Positions 1-6,841 of a DNA stretch of 9,225 nt are shown in pieces. The stretch's first letter is position 1. Every line of letters begins with the position of its first letter. A program made the position numbers and the translations under genes. The stretch is taken from NCBI GenBank assembly GCA_903912435.1, contig CAIWHI010000345.1, positions 1 to 9,225 of the forward strand, written 5' to 3'. The notes beneath the pieces are model-generated. The model searched no databases, was not told where the DNA came from, and saw only the letters and a program-made list of their open reading frames with translations. This stretch comes from an uncultured Bacteroidota bacterium (GTDB lineage Bacteria > Bacteroidota > Bacteroidia > Chitinophagales > Chitinophagaceae).

Positions 1-3
1 CTA

Positions 4-37
4 TTCAATGAACTTTTGTGCAACAAATTTGTTACTC
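4..37. repeat. 34-bp direct repeat, copy 1
   Basis: This copy is identical base for base to positions 111-144. It contains a perfect 12-bp palindrome AACAAATTTGTT at 22-33. The two copies start 107 bp apart, with 73 bp between them, so they are not in the same reading frame relative to each other. The flanks differ immediately on both sides apart from scattered matches, which marks the 34 bp as a discrete unit. Its nature is unknown; a dispersed intergenic repeat or recombination site is possible. Confidence 0.85.
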
Positions 38-110
38 CGAAGGAGAGGGTGTCGTATCCGAACATATCTGATAGCAATTTTTGAGATATGCCGGTATTCG
101 CTACGTCATT

Positions 111-144
111 TTCAATGAACTTTTGTGCAACAAATTTGTTACTC
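111..144. repeat. 34-bp direct repeat, copy 2
   Basis: This is the second identical copy of the unit at 4-37, with its palindrome AACAAATTTGTT at 129-140. It is followed by a GC-richer stretch (about 148-170) that is unlike the sequence after copy 1. On the minus strand the copy lies inside the protein-like open frame described for 1-256. Confidence 0.85.
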
Positions 145-256
145 TCTGGGATATCGCCCACCACGGCGGGTTTTCATACTCAATTATCAAATCCACCCAA
201 GGCATTGACCAATGAAGATTGATTATCAATATTTATTGCGTCCAATCACTCTTCGC

Positions 257-3200
257 TTACCCCTTTATCAGCGGTAACCTAATGAAAAATGTTGTTCCCT
301 CATTTTCCACAGTCTCAAACCATATCTGTCCCTTCCAGAACTCAATAATTTTGCGCGTCATGGCCAATCCCAGCCCTGTTCCCGACGATTTTGTAGTGAA
401 GTAGGGTTGGAATATATTTTCTGCAATATCATCAGGTATGCCCTTTCCATTATCCTTAACCGAAATTATTGCATTTCCATCTTCTTCAATGAGTGCCACC
501 TCTATTACTCCCTGCCTATCTTCGGGAATAGCCTGTTGCGCATTTTCTAAAAGATTGGTAAATACCCTCAATAGTTGGCTATGGTCTGAAAGGACAAATA
601 ATTCCTGCTCCGTAGTATGAATGGTTACCCTTATTTTCGCTTCATTGAGATATAATTCTGCAGCCTTATTCAATAAATCTACTAGCCCAATTTCTTCTTG
701 CTTTGCCACAGGCATTGTAGCAAAATTAGAGAACTCAGATGCTATATAGGATAGGTTATTGATTTGTTCTACAATTGAATTCGCAACTTTATCAGTAATC
801 TCTTTTATATTCGGCTTGTCATTCCTCATGGCCTGTTGTAGAAACTGAATATTAAGCTTCATTGGTGTTAGCGGGTTCTTAATTTCGTGGGCTACCTGCC
901 TTGCCATCTCCCGCCAGGCCCTTTCCCGCTCACTTTGAGCAAGCATAGCCGCGTTTTCTTCCACTTTATTCACCATCTTATTATATTCATCCACCAGCAC
1001 TCCTATTTCATCATTATAGGGCCATTTGATACGCTCATTCCTTTGTAGGTTCAGCATAGCAAACTGTTTGCTAATCATATTGAATGTTCGTGTTATCCAT
1101 CTTGTAATAAATATGGTAATCATACTCGATAACAGGAATATGAAAGCATATAAATTAATCAATGTCACAACAATGTTGGACAATTGGAAGTTTAGATCTT
1201 TTTCTGAAGAGAAAAACGGGATATTGATATAACCTAGCGTATATCCATATTCATCTCTTAGTGGTTCATATGCAGATAAATAGGATAGACCAGCTACTTT
1301 TTCTACCTGAATTTCAATTGATTTACCCGATGTATTGAGTTCATAGAATGCATCTGGTCTCATTTTCTTAGATAGTAAACCCTTGGTATAAATTTCATCC
1401 CGTGATGCACTTAATAGATCGGCATGACCATTAAATATGTTGATATCAATGCTTTGACTTGTACCCAAATTAGCCAGATATTCATTAAACTTGGTAGACC
1501 TACATACCGAATCAAATATATTATTCGAATCATAGCCATTCTCTTGTTTTAAATAATCCTGAATGGAGTGTTTGGCTAGTTGCATAGTGGTTTTTAACTT
1601 ATTTTCATTCGAACCACGATATTGGTTTGTGAAAAATATTATTGTAACTGTTCCAATAATGATAAATGATAGCATAATTACTGCCAGCATAGAGAAGTGT
1701 ACCCTTTTGCGTAAGGTTAACCCCTGAAACTTACCCTCAGCTAACCCCATTGTGAAATAGGATATGTATAACTGGTATAGCAAAATGATTACTGCCAGAA
1801 AAACCTGCATTCCGAAAATGTAGGAGAACAATGTAATAACCTCAATAGTATCACTGTGCAGATGAACTACAACTATTGTTTTCTTGTTTTCCGATTTATA
1901 ATATAGCTCGTTGATACCATTAATCTTATAAAATTCATATTCGCCAGCCTTTAGGCTATCATTTTTGAGGTAGGTGGTAAATGGGAATGCATCATTACTT
2001 TGGTTAATTAATTTGTCATTAATATACACTGCATAAGCATAATCTTTATAAACTGAATTGTCGGCAGTTGATACTGGTTGCAACAACTCCAGATTTACTG
2101 TTTTTTCACCTTCCTGTTTTTTGAAGTCGATATACAAATACACATATCCTAATAGTGTGGCCTTGTTACTGTCCTCATAAATTGGGATATGCGATAAGTA
2201 ATAATGCCTGTCGAGAATTGACTCCTTATAAAATAGATGCTTATCACTAGTTACTGCCGATTCCTCCTTCTCCCTTTCTAATATTTCGTAAGTAACGGAG
2301 TCTGAGTTAAATAATCCCTTCTTGTTCTTATCAAATAAATAGGGAATAGTCCTGTATTTCTTACCCAATGAGGGTAGGTATATTTCATCAAATCTTTGAT
2401 TTACATCCTTTCTATCCTTGGCATCCGGATCTTTAAAAAAAGATTTAATTTCAGGATCCCGTGTAATATTGACGACTATGCGGTCAAAAGAAGACTCCAT
2501 AAAGTACTCCCTGTCTTGTGCAAATTTTTGGTAAGCAAATGCTTTTCTCCTTTCCTGTTCCTTTGTTTTAGTAAAATATTGGAGCAAAATGGTACTGAAT
2601 GTGCAAATAAATACCGCCCAGAATATCATATGGGGTTCCAATAGATCAGATACCAGGGTAAAGTTTCTTATATCTAATATAATGATGAACAATAACAACC
2701 AACCAGTAAGCAGCCAATAAAACCCTTCATTGATATTGTGAGAAAAATAGATGAAGCATAATCCGGTAAAGCCTATGATTGATAATTTCAAAAATTCGCT
2801 CTTAATCAACACGCGAAACTGTATATTATAGATATAAATAATGAGGCACGACATACCTGTAATAGTACCAACCACCAATAATCCCAGTATGGTATAAATA
2901 TTTATTGAGTAGAAATGGCTTACATCAAATGAAATATTGGAATCTATTACCAGCCGCTTGATGACGTTAACAAACAGGAAAACATAAGCCACCAGCCCCA
3001 CCACCAATATCAGTGCCACCAGATTGCGCACAAACTTGTTGTGTACATTATCGAAATAATTTTTGTAAGGTGTATGCCGGGTAATAAATACAATAACCCA
3101 CAGCACGCATAAGGTATTGATACACAAGTCGCCAAAGGATGAAAGGTAAATATTGGAGGCATAAAGGGTAGGTGAAAAGAAAGGAAGCGTTTCAAGATTG

Positions 3201-3994
3201 AAGGGTAGGCCATAGGCATACAACAACCAACGCAGGATAAAAATAATTTCCAACATGATGATAAATCCTGCCAGAGGAGAATTTCGCTTGGTATGGTGTA
3301 TGGTCATTAATTGCAGCCACGATATGCTGGCCATTAACGACAATAGGAATACAATAAAGAAAAATGGGTCAGGTACCCACTTCTGTATATCCTGCTGGTT
3401 GAAATGCAGGAAAAATACAGGGGTATCCCCATCCAGGCTTACTGCAAAGTCGCCCGATTTATATTTATCAGCCAAGACTATGCCCGTTTGCACAGGTATA
3501 TACTCAGATGCAATAAAGTGACTCTTTAGGTATTCATTTTCTAATGAATACCTAATAAGCACTGGAAATAGGACGACGATATTTTTATTCCCCCCCTGAT
3601 TATTTAGTCTGATGCATTTCTTAATAAAGACCCCCTTCTCCGTATTACTAACAATAGGCTTGTCAAAACAAGAGTCATTGTTCTTACTTATTACTGCATT
3701 AGTATTCCAGAACTTGAGTGAGTCATCAGAATAGGCATAAATATAAAATGGATATTTCTTTATTTGTCCAAATTCCCCTTCTGATAGTGAATCACTGAAA
3801 ATTCGTCTTATCAGGTCTTCGTGAGTAATAAAACCTTCAAACTGGTCGTATTGGTTTTGTAAATTGGCATTTACATCTTTGGCCATCCTGTCGGGCAATA
3901 AGGCCTGCCTGTGCATTCTGAAGTAGTAAAAAGTAATACTCCAGAATAATGCACTCAGCAATAGCCAACCCCAATATGGATGCCGTCTGAACAT
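257..3994 (-). CDS. NtrY-like multi-pass sensor histidine kinase, 1245 aa
   Basis: This is a membrane sensor histidine kinase that autophosphorylates on His and should pass phosphate to a response regulator, which is not in this window. The C-terminus carries the full catalytic set. The H-box AHEIKNPLTP (His about 1036) is of the NtrY type, followed by an N-box LLENAQQA (Asn about 1151), a G1 box DNGKGIP (about 1181-1187), an F-box around FQPYFTTK, and a G2 box GTGLGL (about 1205-1210). A HAMP-like linker lies at about 964-1017. By hydrophobicity I count 12 membrane segments: one at 9-25, eight between 209 and 474, then about 719-746, 767-790 and 938-965. Basic loops fall on the cytoplasmic side. 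This leaves three extracytoplasmic regions at about 26-208, 475-718 and 791-937, none of which I can assign to a family. The start is one base after the mazG stop (TAATATG), so translation is probably coupled. The kinase assignment is firm; the ligand and partner are unknown. Confidence 0.93.
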   Translation of the reverse strand: MFRRHPYWGWLLLSALFWSITFYYFRMHRQALLPDRMAKDVNANLQNQYDQFEGFITHEDLIRRIFSDSLSEGEFGQIKKYPFYIYAYSDDSLKFWNTNAVISKNNDSCFDKPIVSNTEKGVFIKKCIRLNNQGGNKNIVVLFPVLIRYSLENEYLKSHFIASEYIPVQTGIVLADKYKSGDFAVSLDGDTPVFFLHFNQQDIQKWVPDPFFFIVFLLSLMASISWLQLMTIHHTKRNSPLAGFIIMLEIIFILRWLLYAYGLPFNLETLPFFSPTLYASNIYLSSFGDLCINTLCVLWVIVFITRHTPYKNYFDNVHNKFVRNLVALILVVGLVAYVFLFVNVIKRLVIDSNISFDVSHFYSINIYTILGLLVVGTITGMSCLIIYIYNIQFRVLIKSEFLKLSIIGFTGLCFIYFSHNINEGFYWLLTGWLLLFIIILDIRNFTLVSDLLEPHMIFWAVFICTFSTILLQYFTKTKEQERRKAFAYQKFAQDREYFMESSFDRIVVNITRDPEIKSFFKDPDAKDRKDVNQRFDEIYLPSLGKKYRTIPYLFDKNKKGLFNSDSVTYEILEREKEESAVTSDKHLFYKESILDRHYYLSHIPIYEDSNKATLLGYVYLYIDFKKQEGEKTVNLELLQPVSTADNSVYKDYAYAVYINDKLINQSNDAFPFTTYLKNDSLKAGEYEFYKINGINELYYKSENKKTIVVVHLHSDTIEVITLFSYIFGMQVFLAVIILLYQLYISYFTMGLAEGKFQGLTLRKRVHFSMLAVIMLSFIIIGTVTIIFFTNQYRGSNENKLKTTMQLAKHSIQDYLKQENGYDSNNIFDSVCRSTKFNEYLANLGTSQSIDINIFNGHADLLSASRDEIYTKGLLSKKMRPDAFYELNTSGKSIEIQVEKVAGLSYLSAYEPLRDEYGYTLGYINIPFFSSEKDLNFQLSNIVVTLINLYAFIFLLSSMITIFITRWITRTFNMISKQFAMLNLQRNERIKWPYNDEIGVLVDEYNKMVNKVEENAAMLAQSERERAWREMARQVAHEIKNPLTPMKLNIQFLQQAMRNDKPNIKEITDKVANSIVEQINNLSYIASEFSNFATMPVAKQEEIGLVDLLNKAAELYLNEAKIRVTIHTTEQELFVLSDHSQLLRVFTNLLENAQQAIPEDRQGVIEVALIEEDGNAIISVKDNGKGIPDDIAENIFQPYFTTKSSGTGLGLAMTRKIIEFWKGQIWFETVENEGTTFFIRLPLIKG
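3526..3555. repeat. Perfect 13-bp inverted repeat inside the kinase gene
   Basis: The arms are TTAGGTATTCATT (3526-3538) and AATGAATACCTAA (3543-3555), separated by a 4-base TTCT loop. The arms are perfectly complementary and would form a stable hairpin in the kinase mRNA. They lie in the part encoding the first extracytoplasmic loop, around residues 147-156 (RYSLENEYLK). No T-run follows on the minus strand, so it does not look like a normal intrinsic terminator. Confidence 0.8.
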
Positions 3995-3995
3995 A

Positions 3996-4766
3996 TTATT
4001 TTATTTCAGTGGCTTTCACCTTGTTCCACAATTCGTCCATTTCCCATAAGGTCATATCATGCAGCGATTTGCCCTGCTCCTCGGCCATACTTTCCACAAG
4101 TTGAAACCTCCTGATGAATTTCTTATTGGTCAATTCCAATGCCCTTTCAGGGTCTACCTTCACGAAACGCGCATAGTTTATGAGTGCAAAAAACACATCA
4201 CCAAATTCTTCCTCAATATCCTTTTGATTACCGCTTTCTACAGCTTCGTAAAGTTCTGCCACTTCCTCATTTACCTTATCCTGCACCTGGCTCACATTTT
4301 CCCATTCGAAACCTACCTGCTTTGTTTTTTCCTGGAGCCTTAGGGCCTTTACCAGGGCAGGCATGGCTTTTGGAACACCACTCAATATTGATTTCTTACC
4401 TTCTTGTTGTTTTATTTTTTCCCAATTGGCCTTTACCTCAGTTTCATTATTCACTTTTACATTGCCATATATATGAGGGTGGCGGTTGATGAGTTTATTG
4501 CAAACCCCTTCTATTACATCGCCAATATCAAATTTACCCTGCTCGGCACCTATTTTACTATAGAACACTATATGTAGCAGCAGGTCGCCCAGTTCTTCCT
4601 TAAGTCCCTTCCAATCTTCATTGGTAATGGTTTCAGATAGTTCATAAACCTCCTCCAGTGTTTGTGGCTGGAGGGAATGAATAGTTTGTTTCCTGTCCCA
4701 GGGGCACTCTACCCTTAGTTCATCCAATATTGTTCTAAGCCGGTCAAATGATTTTGAATATTCCAT
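3996..4766 (-). CDS. mazG: MazG nucleoside triphosphate pyrophosphohydrolase
   Basis: This cytoplasmic enzyme hydrolyses nucleoside triphosphates to the monophosphate and pyrophosphate, which clears aberrant NTPs and, in E. coli, influences ppGpp levels. At 256 aa it matches the full-length two-domain MazG (about 260 aa). The N-terminal signature ECPWDRKQT is at 20-28. The first domain has EEVYE (38-42) and EELGD (57-61). The second has EEVAE (167-171) and EEEFGD (185-190). These are the paired acidic Mg-binding motifs of the all-alpha NTP pyrophosphatase fold, so both domains keep their metal ligands. The ATG at 4766 sits just upstream of the conserved N-terminus. The gene lies 100 bp downstream of ubiX on the same strand, and its TAA is one base from the kinase ATG. 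This suggests a ubiX-mazG-kinase transcript. Confidence 0.95.
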   Translation of the reverse strand: MEYSKSFDRLRTILDELRVECPWDRKQTIHSLQPQTLEEVYELSETITNEDWKGLKEELGDLLLHIVFYSKIGAEQGKFDIGDVIEGVCNKLINRHPHIYGNVKVNNETEVKANWEKIKQQEGKKSILSGVPKAMPALVKALRLQEKTKQVGFEWENVSQVQDKVNEEVAELYEAVESGNQKDIEEEFGDVFFALINYARFVKVDPERALELTNKKFIRRFQLVESMAEEQGKSLHDMTLWEMDELWNKVKATEIK

Positions 4767-4866
4767 AGCAATTATAATTACCCAATATTACTTAGGAACT
4801 ACGAAATAATAAAACCTACTTTGGAATGAGCGCTTTAAATAATTATAATTAAACGTAAATGAAAAC
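4767..4866 (-). other. AT-rich ubiX-mazG spacer with twin palindromes
   Basis: This 100-bp spacer contains the 10-bp palindrome AATTATAATT twice, at 4770-4779 and 4841-4850, starting 71 bp apart. No clear TAnnTTTG box is present on the minus strand; the nearest is TACGTTTA (4850-4857), which is only approximate. It could hold a weak internal promoter for mazG or simply be AT-rich spacer DNA. Confidence 0.35.
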
Positions 4867-5424
4867 TTACTCTCCCCATCTATACCCCTCAGCTTTAAGG
4901 CCAGCCAATTGCAGCACTCTGTGTATTACTGTATAAGCTACATCATCTATCGTTTTAGGATTGCTATAAAATGATGGCGTAGCCGGGCAAATAATACCAC
5001 CTGCCTCAGTAATGGCAGTCATATTACGCAGGTGGATAAGGTTATATGGGGTCTCCCTTACCACGCATATAAGTTTGCGACGCTCCTTCAGCATCACATC
5101 GGCAGCACGGCTTACCAGGTCATTACTTATACCCCCGGCTATCCTTCCCAATGTACCCATACTACACGGACAGATAATTAATGCACTATAACTGGAACTA
5201 CCTGAAGCAAAAGGTGCAAAAAAATCGTTCTTGCCCCACACCTTAAAAGGGAATTGCTCATAATCTTTATTACCCAGCTCATGTTGCCACACGGTATGTG
5301 CATTATCGCTCCACACAATACTTACCTCGCCTAATTGCAATTCCAGCCTTTGGAGCTGTTCCAACAAAACTTTGGCATAAATCGACCCACTCGCACCTGT
5401 AACCGCAATTGCTATTTTTATCAT
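4867..5424 (-). CDS. ubiX: UbiX-family flavin prenyltransferase
   Basis: UbiX enzymes join a dimethylallyl group to FMN, giving the prenylated flavin cofactor of UbiD-type decarboxylases. The protein starts MIKIAIAVTGASGS, with the TGASG flavin-phosphate loop at 9-13. Further family signatures are the CPCSMGTLGRIAGGISNDL stretch, the basic KERRK segment, VVRETPYN, and the AGGIICPATPSFY segment near the C-terminus. From the ATG at 5424 the protein is 185 aa, close to the usual 190 or so. A TTG at 5439 would add five residues, but I reject it. The added MRNNF is not part of the family N-terminus, and the likely promoter box at 5445-5452 would leave it almost no leader. No ubiD partner is present here. 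It is probably the first gene of the ubiX-mazG-kinase group. Confidence 0.92.
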   Translation of the reverse strand: MIKIAIAVTGASGSIYAKVLLEQLQRLELQLGEVSIVWSDNAHTVWQHELGNKDYEQFPFKVWGKNDFFAPFASGSSSYSALIICPCSMGTLGRIAGGISNDLVSRAADVMLKERRKLICVVRETPYNLIHLRNMTAITEAGGIICPATPSFYSNPKTIDDVAYTVIHRVLQLAGLKAEGYRWGE

Positions 5425-5444
5425 AAAATTATTTCGCAATCCGG

Positions 5445-5452
5445 CAAAACTA
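5445..5452 (-). promoter_or_regulatory. Putative -7 box for ubiX
   Basis: On the minus strand this reads TAGTTTTG, a full match to the Bacteroidota -7 consensus TAnnTTTG. It sits 20 bp before the ubiX ATG. A TTTGG further upstream (around 5477-5481) could be the -33 element, but the spacing of about 24 bp is longer than usual, so the assignment is tentative. Confidence 0.45.
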
Positions 5453-5457
5453 CATGG

Positions 5458-5465
5458 AATATTTG
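5458..5465 (+). promoter_or_regulatory. Putative -7 box for the first Trx-like gene
   Basis: AATATTTG matches TAnnTTTG at all but the first base and lies 23 bp before the ATG at 5489. No good -33 box is seen; TTTCG at 5432-5436 is only a partial match. It lies within a few bases of the opposing ubiX box, so the two promoters would overlap. Confidence 0.3.
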
Positions 5466-5488
5466 TAAATTCGTTCCAAATTTTTTGT

Positions 5489-6124
5489 ATGAAGCGATTG
5501 TTGTTTGTCGTGTTGGCTGTTGTTTGCCTTTGCCCTGTGCTACATGCTCAGGAGAAAAAAGCAGTTAAAAAAGCTCCGGTTAAGGCTGCTACTAAAGGTA
5601 GCCCTGCCAAATCTGAATCTAATAACAAGGAAATCCACTGGATTACCAATATGGATGAGCTTCAGGCTAAAATGAAGAAAGAACCTCGTAAGGTTTACAT
5701 GGACGTATACACCGACTGGTGTGGCTGGTGTAAAAAAATGGACGCTACCACTTTCAGTGACCCTAATGTTATCAAGTACATGAATACCAATTTTTACCCT
5801 GTAAGATTGGATGCAGAACGCAAGGATAATATTAGTTTCAACGGTAAGGAATACCATTTCGAACCACAGTATAAGGCTAATACATTAGCTGTGGAATTAC
5901 TACAAGGTAAAATGGGCTTCCCTACCAGTGTATTTATGTTGGAGAATTTCACCAACCCTACCCCTATTGCAGGTTATTTCGACATTAAGCAAATTGAAAT
6001 GTTCCTGACCTTTTTTGGGGACAACAATTATAAGCACATGACCTTTGATAACTACCAAAAGGAATTTAAATCTAAGTGGGATAAGGGTATTGCCGCAGAT
6101 AATACACCGCCTCCAGGTCATTAA
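5489..6124 (+). CDS. Exported thioredoxin-fold protein, paralogue 1 (CGWC)
   Basis: This is a 211-aa thioredoxin-like protein expected outside the cytoplasm. It opens with a classical signal peptide ending LHA-Q, with cleavage likely after residue 20. A Lys/Ala/Pro-rich linker follows at about 21-46. The thioredoxin domain starts near 50 and has the redox motif WCGWC (Cys78 and Cys81) and the cis-proline before the substrate groove in GFPTS (Pro145). The segment between them (FNGKEYHF, KANTLAVELL) resembles the Thioredoxin_7-type 'thioredoxin-related' proteins common in Bacteroidota, not classical TrxA. Likely roles are disulfide reduction or isomerisation in the periplasm; the substrate is unknown. 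The next gene is a tandem paralogue 56 bp downstream, probably on the same transcript. Confidence 0.88.
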   Translation: MKRLLFVVLAVVCLCPVLHAQEKKAVKKAPVKAATKGSPAKSESNNKEIHWITNMDELQAKMKKEPRKVYMDVYTDWCGWCKKMDATTFSDPNVIKYMNTNFYPVRLDAERKDNISFNGKEYHFEPQYKANTLAVELLQGKMGFPTSVFMLENFTNPTPIAGYFDIKQIEMFLTFFGDNNYKHMTFDNYQKEFKSKWDKGIAADNTPPPGH

Positions 6125-6180
6125 TTATTAGGGGTGTTTTGGAAAAATAAATTTTATACAATCTGAAAACTAATATAGAA

Positions 6181-6789
6181 ATGAAAAAAGCTACCATCGT
6201 ATTATTAACAATCCTACTAGCTGGTAATTCTGTGATGGCACAGAGCAGCAAGACTACTAAAAAATTAACAGCCAAACCAGCAGCCACCGCTGAGGCCGAG
6301 AAACCAAAGAAGGAAATCCACTGGATTACCGACTTCAATGAACTACAAGCTAAAATGCAGCAGGAACCCAAAAAGGTTTATATCGACATGTATACCGACT
6401 GGTGTGGCTGGTGTAAAAAAATGGACGCAAGCACATTTAGCAATCCTGCAGTTATAAACTACCTGAATGCCAATTTTTATTGTGTAAAGTTCAATGCAGA
6501 GCGTCAGGATAAAATTGTTTTTCAGGGCAAAGAATATCAATTTGACCCAAATGCAAAGGCAAACACCCTTGCTGTAGAGTTGATAAAAGGCGAAATGATG
6601 TATCCAACCGCTGTTATCATGATGGAGAATTTCCAGAACCCAGTGCCACTAAAGGGATATCTTGATGTACCACAACTGGAAACTGCCGTTACCTATTATG
6701 GCGATAATGTATACAAGCACCAGAATGGCCAACAATACCAGCAAACCTACAAGCCAACGTGGGCTAAAGCTTCAGGTACAAGTAATTAA
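6181..6789 (+). CDS. Exported thioredoxin-fold protein, paralogue 2 (CGWC)
   Basis: This 202-aa protein is clearly homologous to its upstream neighbour along its whole length. The signal peptide ends VMA-Q (about residue 20), a Lys/Thr/Ala/Pro-rich linker runs to about 43, and KEIHWIT begins the thioredoxin domain. The active site WCGWC has Cys75 and Cys78, and the cis-proline is in MYPTA (Pro142). It differs from paralogue 1 by an extra cysteine (Cys101) after NFY and by a Gln/Tyr-rich tail. Two stretches are identical at DNA level to the first gene, coding KEIHWIT and the active site. It is followed by a strong hairpin terminator 19 bp after the stop. The function is inferred to be envelope thiol chemistry. 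Confidence 0.88.
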   Translation: MKKATIVLLTILLAGNSVMAQSSKTTKKLTAKPAATAEAEKPKKEIHWITDFNELQAKMQQEPKKVYIDMYTDWCGWCKKMDASTFSNPAVINYLNANFYCVKFNAERQDKIVFQGKEYQFDPNAKANTLAVELIKGEMMYPTAVIMMENFQNPVPLKGYLDVPQLETAVTYYGDNVYKHQNGQQYQQTYKPTWAKASGTSN

Positions 6790-6808
6790 TCCATACAGAT
6801 TAATTTAT

Positions 6809-6841
6809 GAATAGGTGTTCAGCAAAACTGAACACCTATTC
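6809..6841. terminator. Bidirectional hairpin terminator
   Basis: A perfect 14-bp stem, GAATAGGTGTTCAG (6809-6822) paired with CTGAACACCTATTC (6828-6841), encloses the 5-base loop CAAAA. It sits between the converging paralogue-2 and nth genes. The nth stop codon (6844-6842) directly abuts the stem. The following bases on the plus strand (TCATTTTAT) are T-rich but not a pure T-run. Confidence 0.85.

Larger units (their letters stand above)
1..256. other. Gene-free left edge with repeats and a coding-like remnant
   Basis: No complete gene with a credible start is visible here. The stretch holds two copies of a 34-bp direct repeat (4-37 and 111-144). There is a small CTCC-GAA-GGAG hairpin at 35-45 and two weak hairpins downstream of the kinase stop (203-214 and 218-230). 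None of these is followed by a convincing T-run, so no terminator for the leftward kinase operon can be named. The minus strand is open from about 173 to the window edge and reads like protein, but two TGA codons (182-180 and 176-174) precede it and there is no start near its beginning. It may be the tail of a broken gene that continues to the left. Confidence 0.6.

Noticed and set aside
4..144. Possible CRISPR array from the 34-bp repeats
   Set aside because: There are only two copies, the intervening 73 bp is too long for a normal spacer, and no cas gene is present.
153..176. GC-rich stretch followed by TTTTC as a terminator for the kinase operon
   Set aside because: Only a three-base-pair stem can form and the T-run is on the wrong strand for the leftward kinase.
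101..205. A 34-residue minus-strand ORF starting MPWVDLII
   Set aside because: It is short, competes with a more protein-like frame on the same strand, runs through repeat sequence and has no recognised homologue.
4059..4489. Open plus-strand frames opposite mazG, and similar ones opposite the kinase, nth and msrB
   Set aside because: They lie fully antisense to well-supported genes and their translations show no domain features, so they are shadows of the real coding strand.
5425..5439. Longer ubiX start at a TTG (5439)
   Set aside because: The five extra residues are not part of the UbiX N-terminus, and the likely promoter box leaves almost no leader before this codon.
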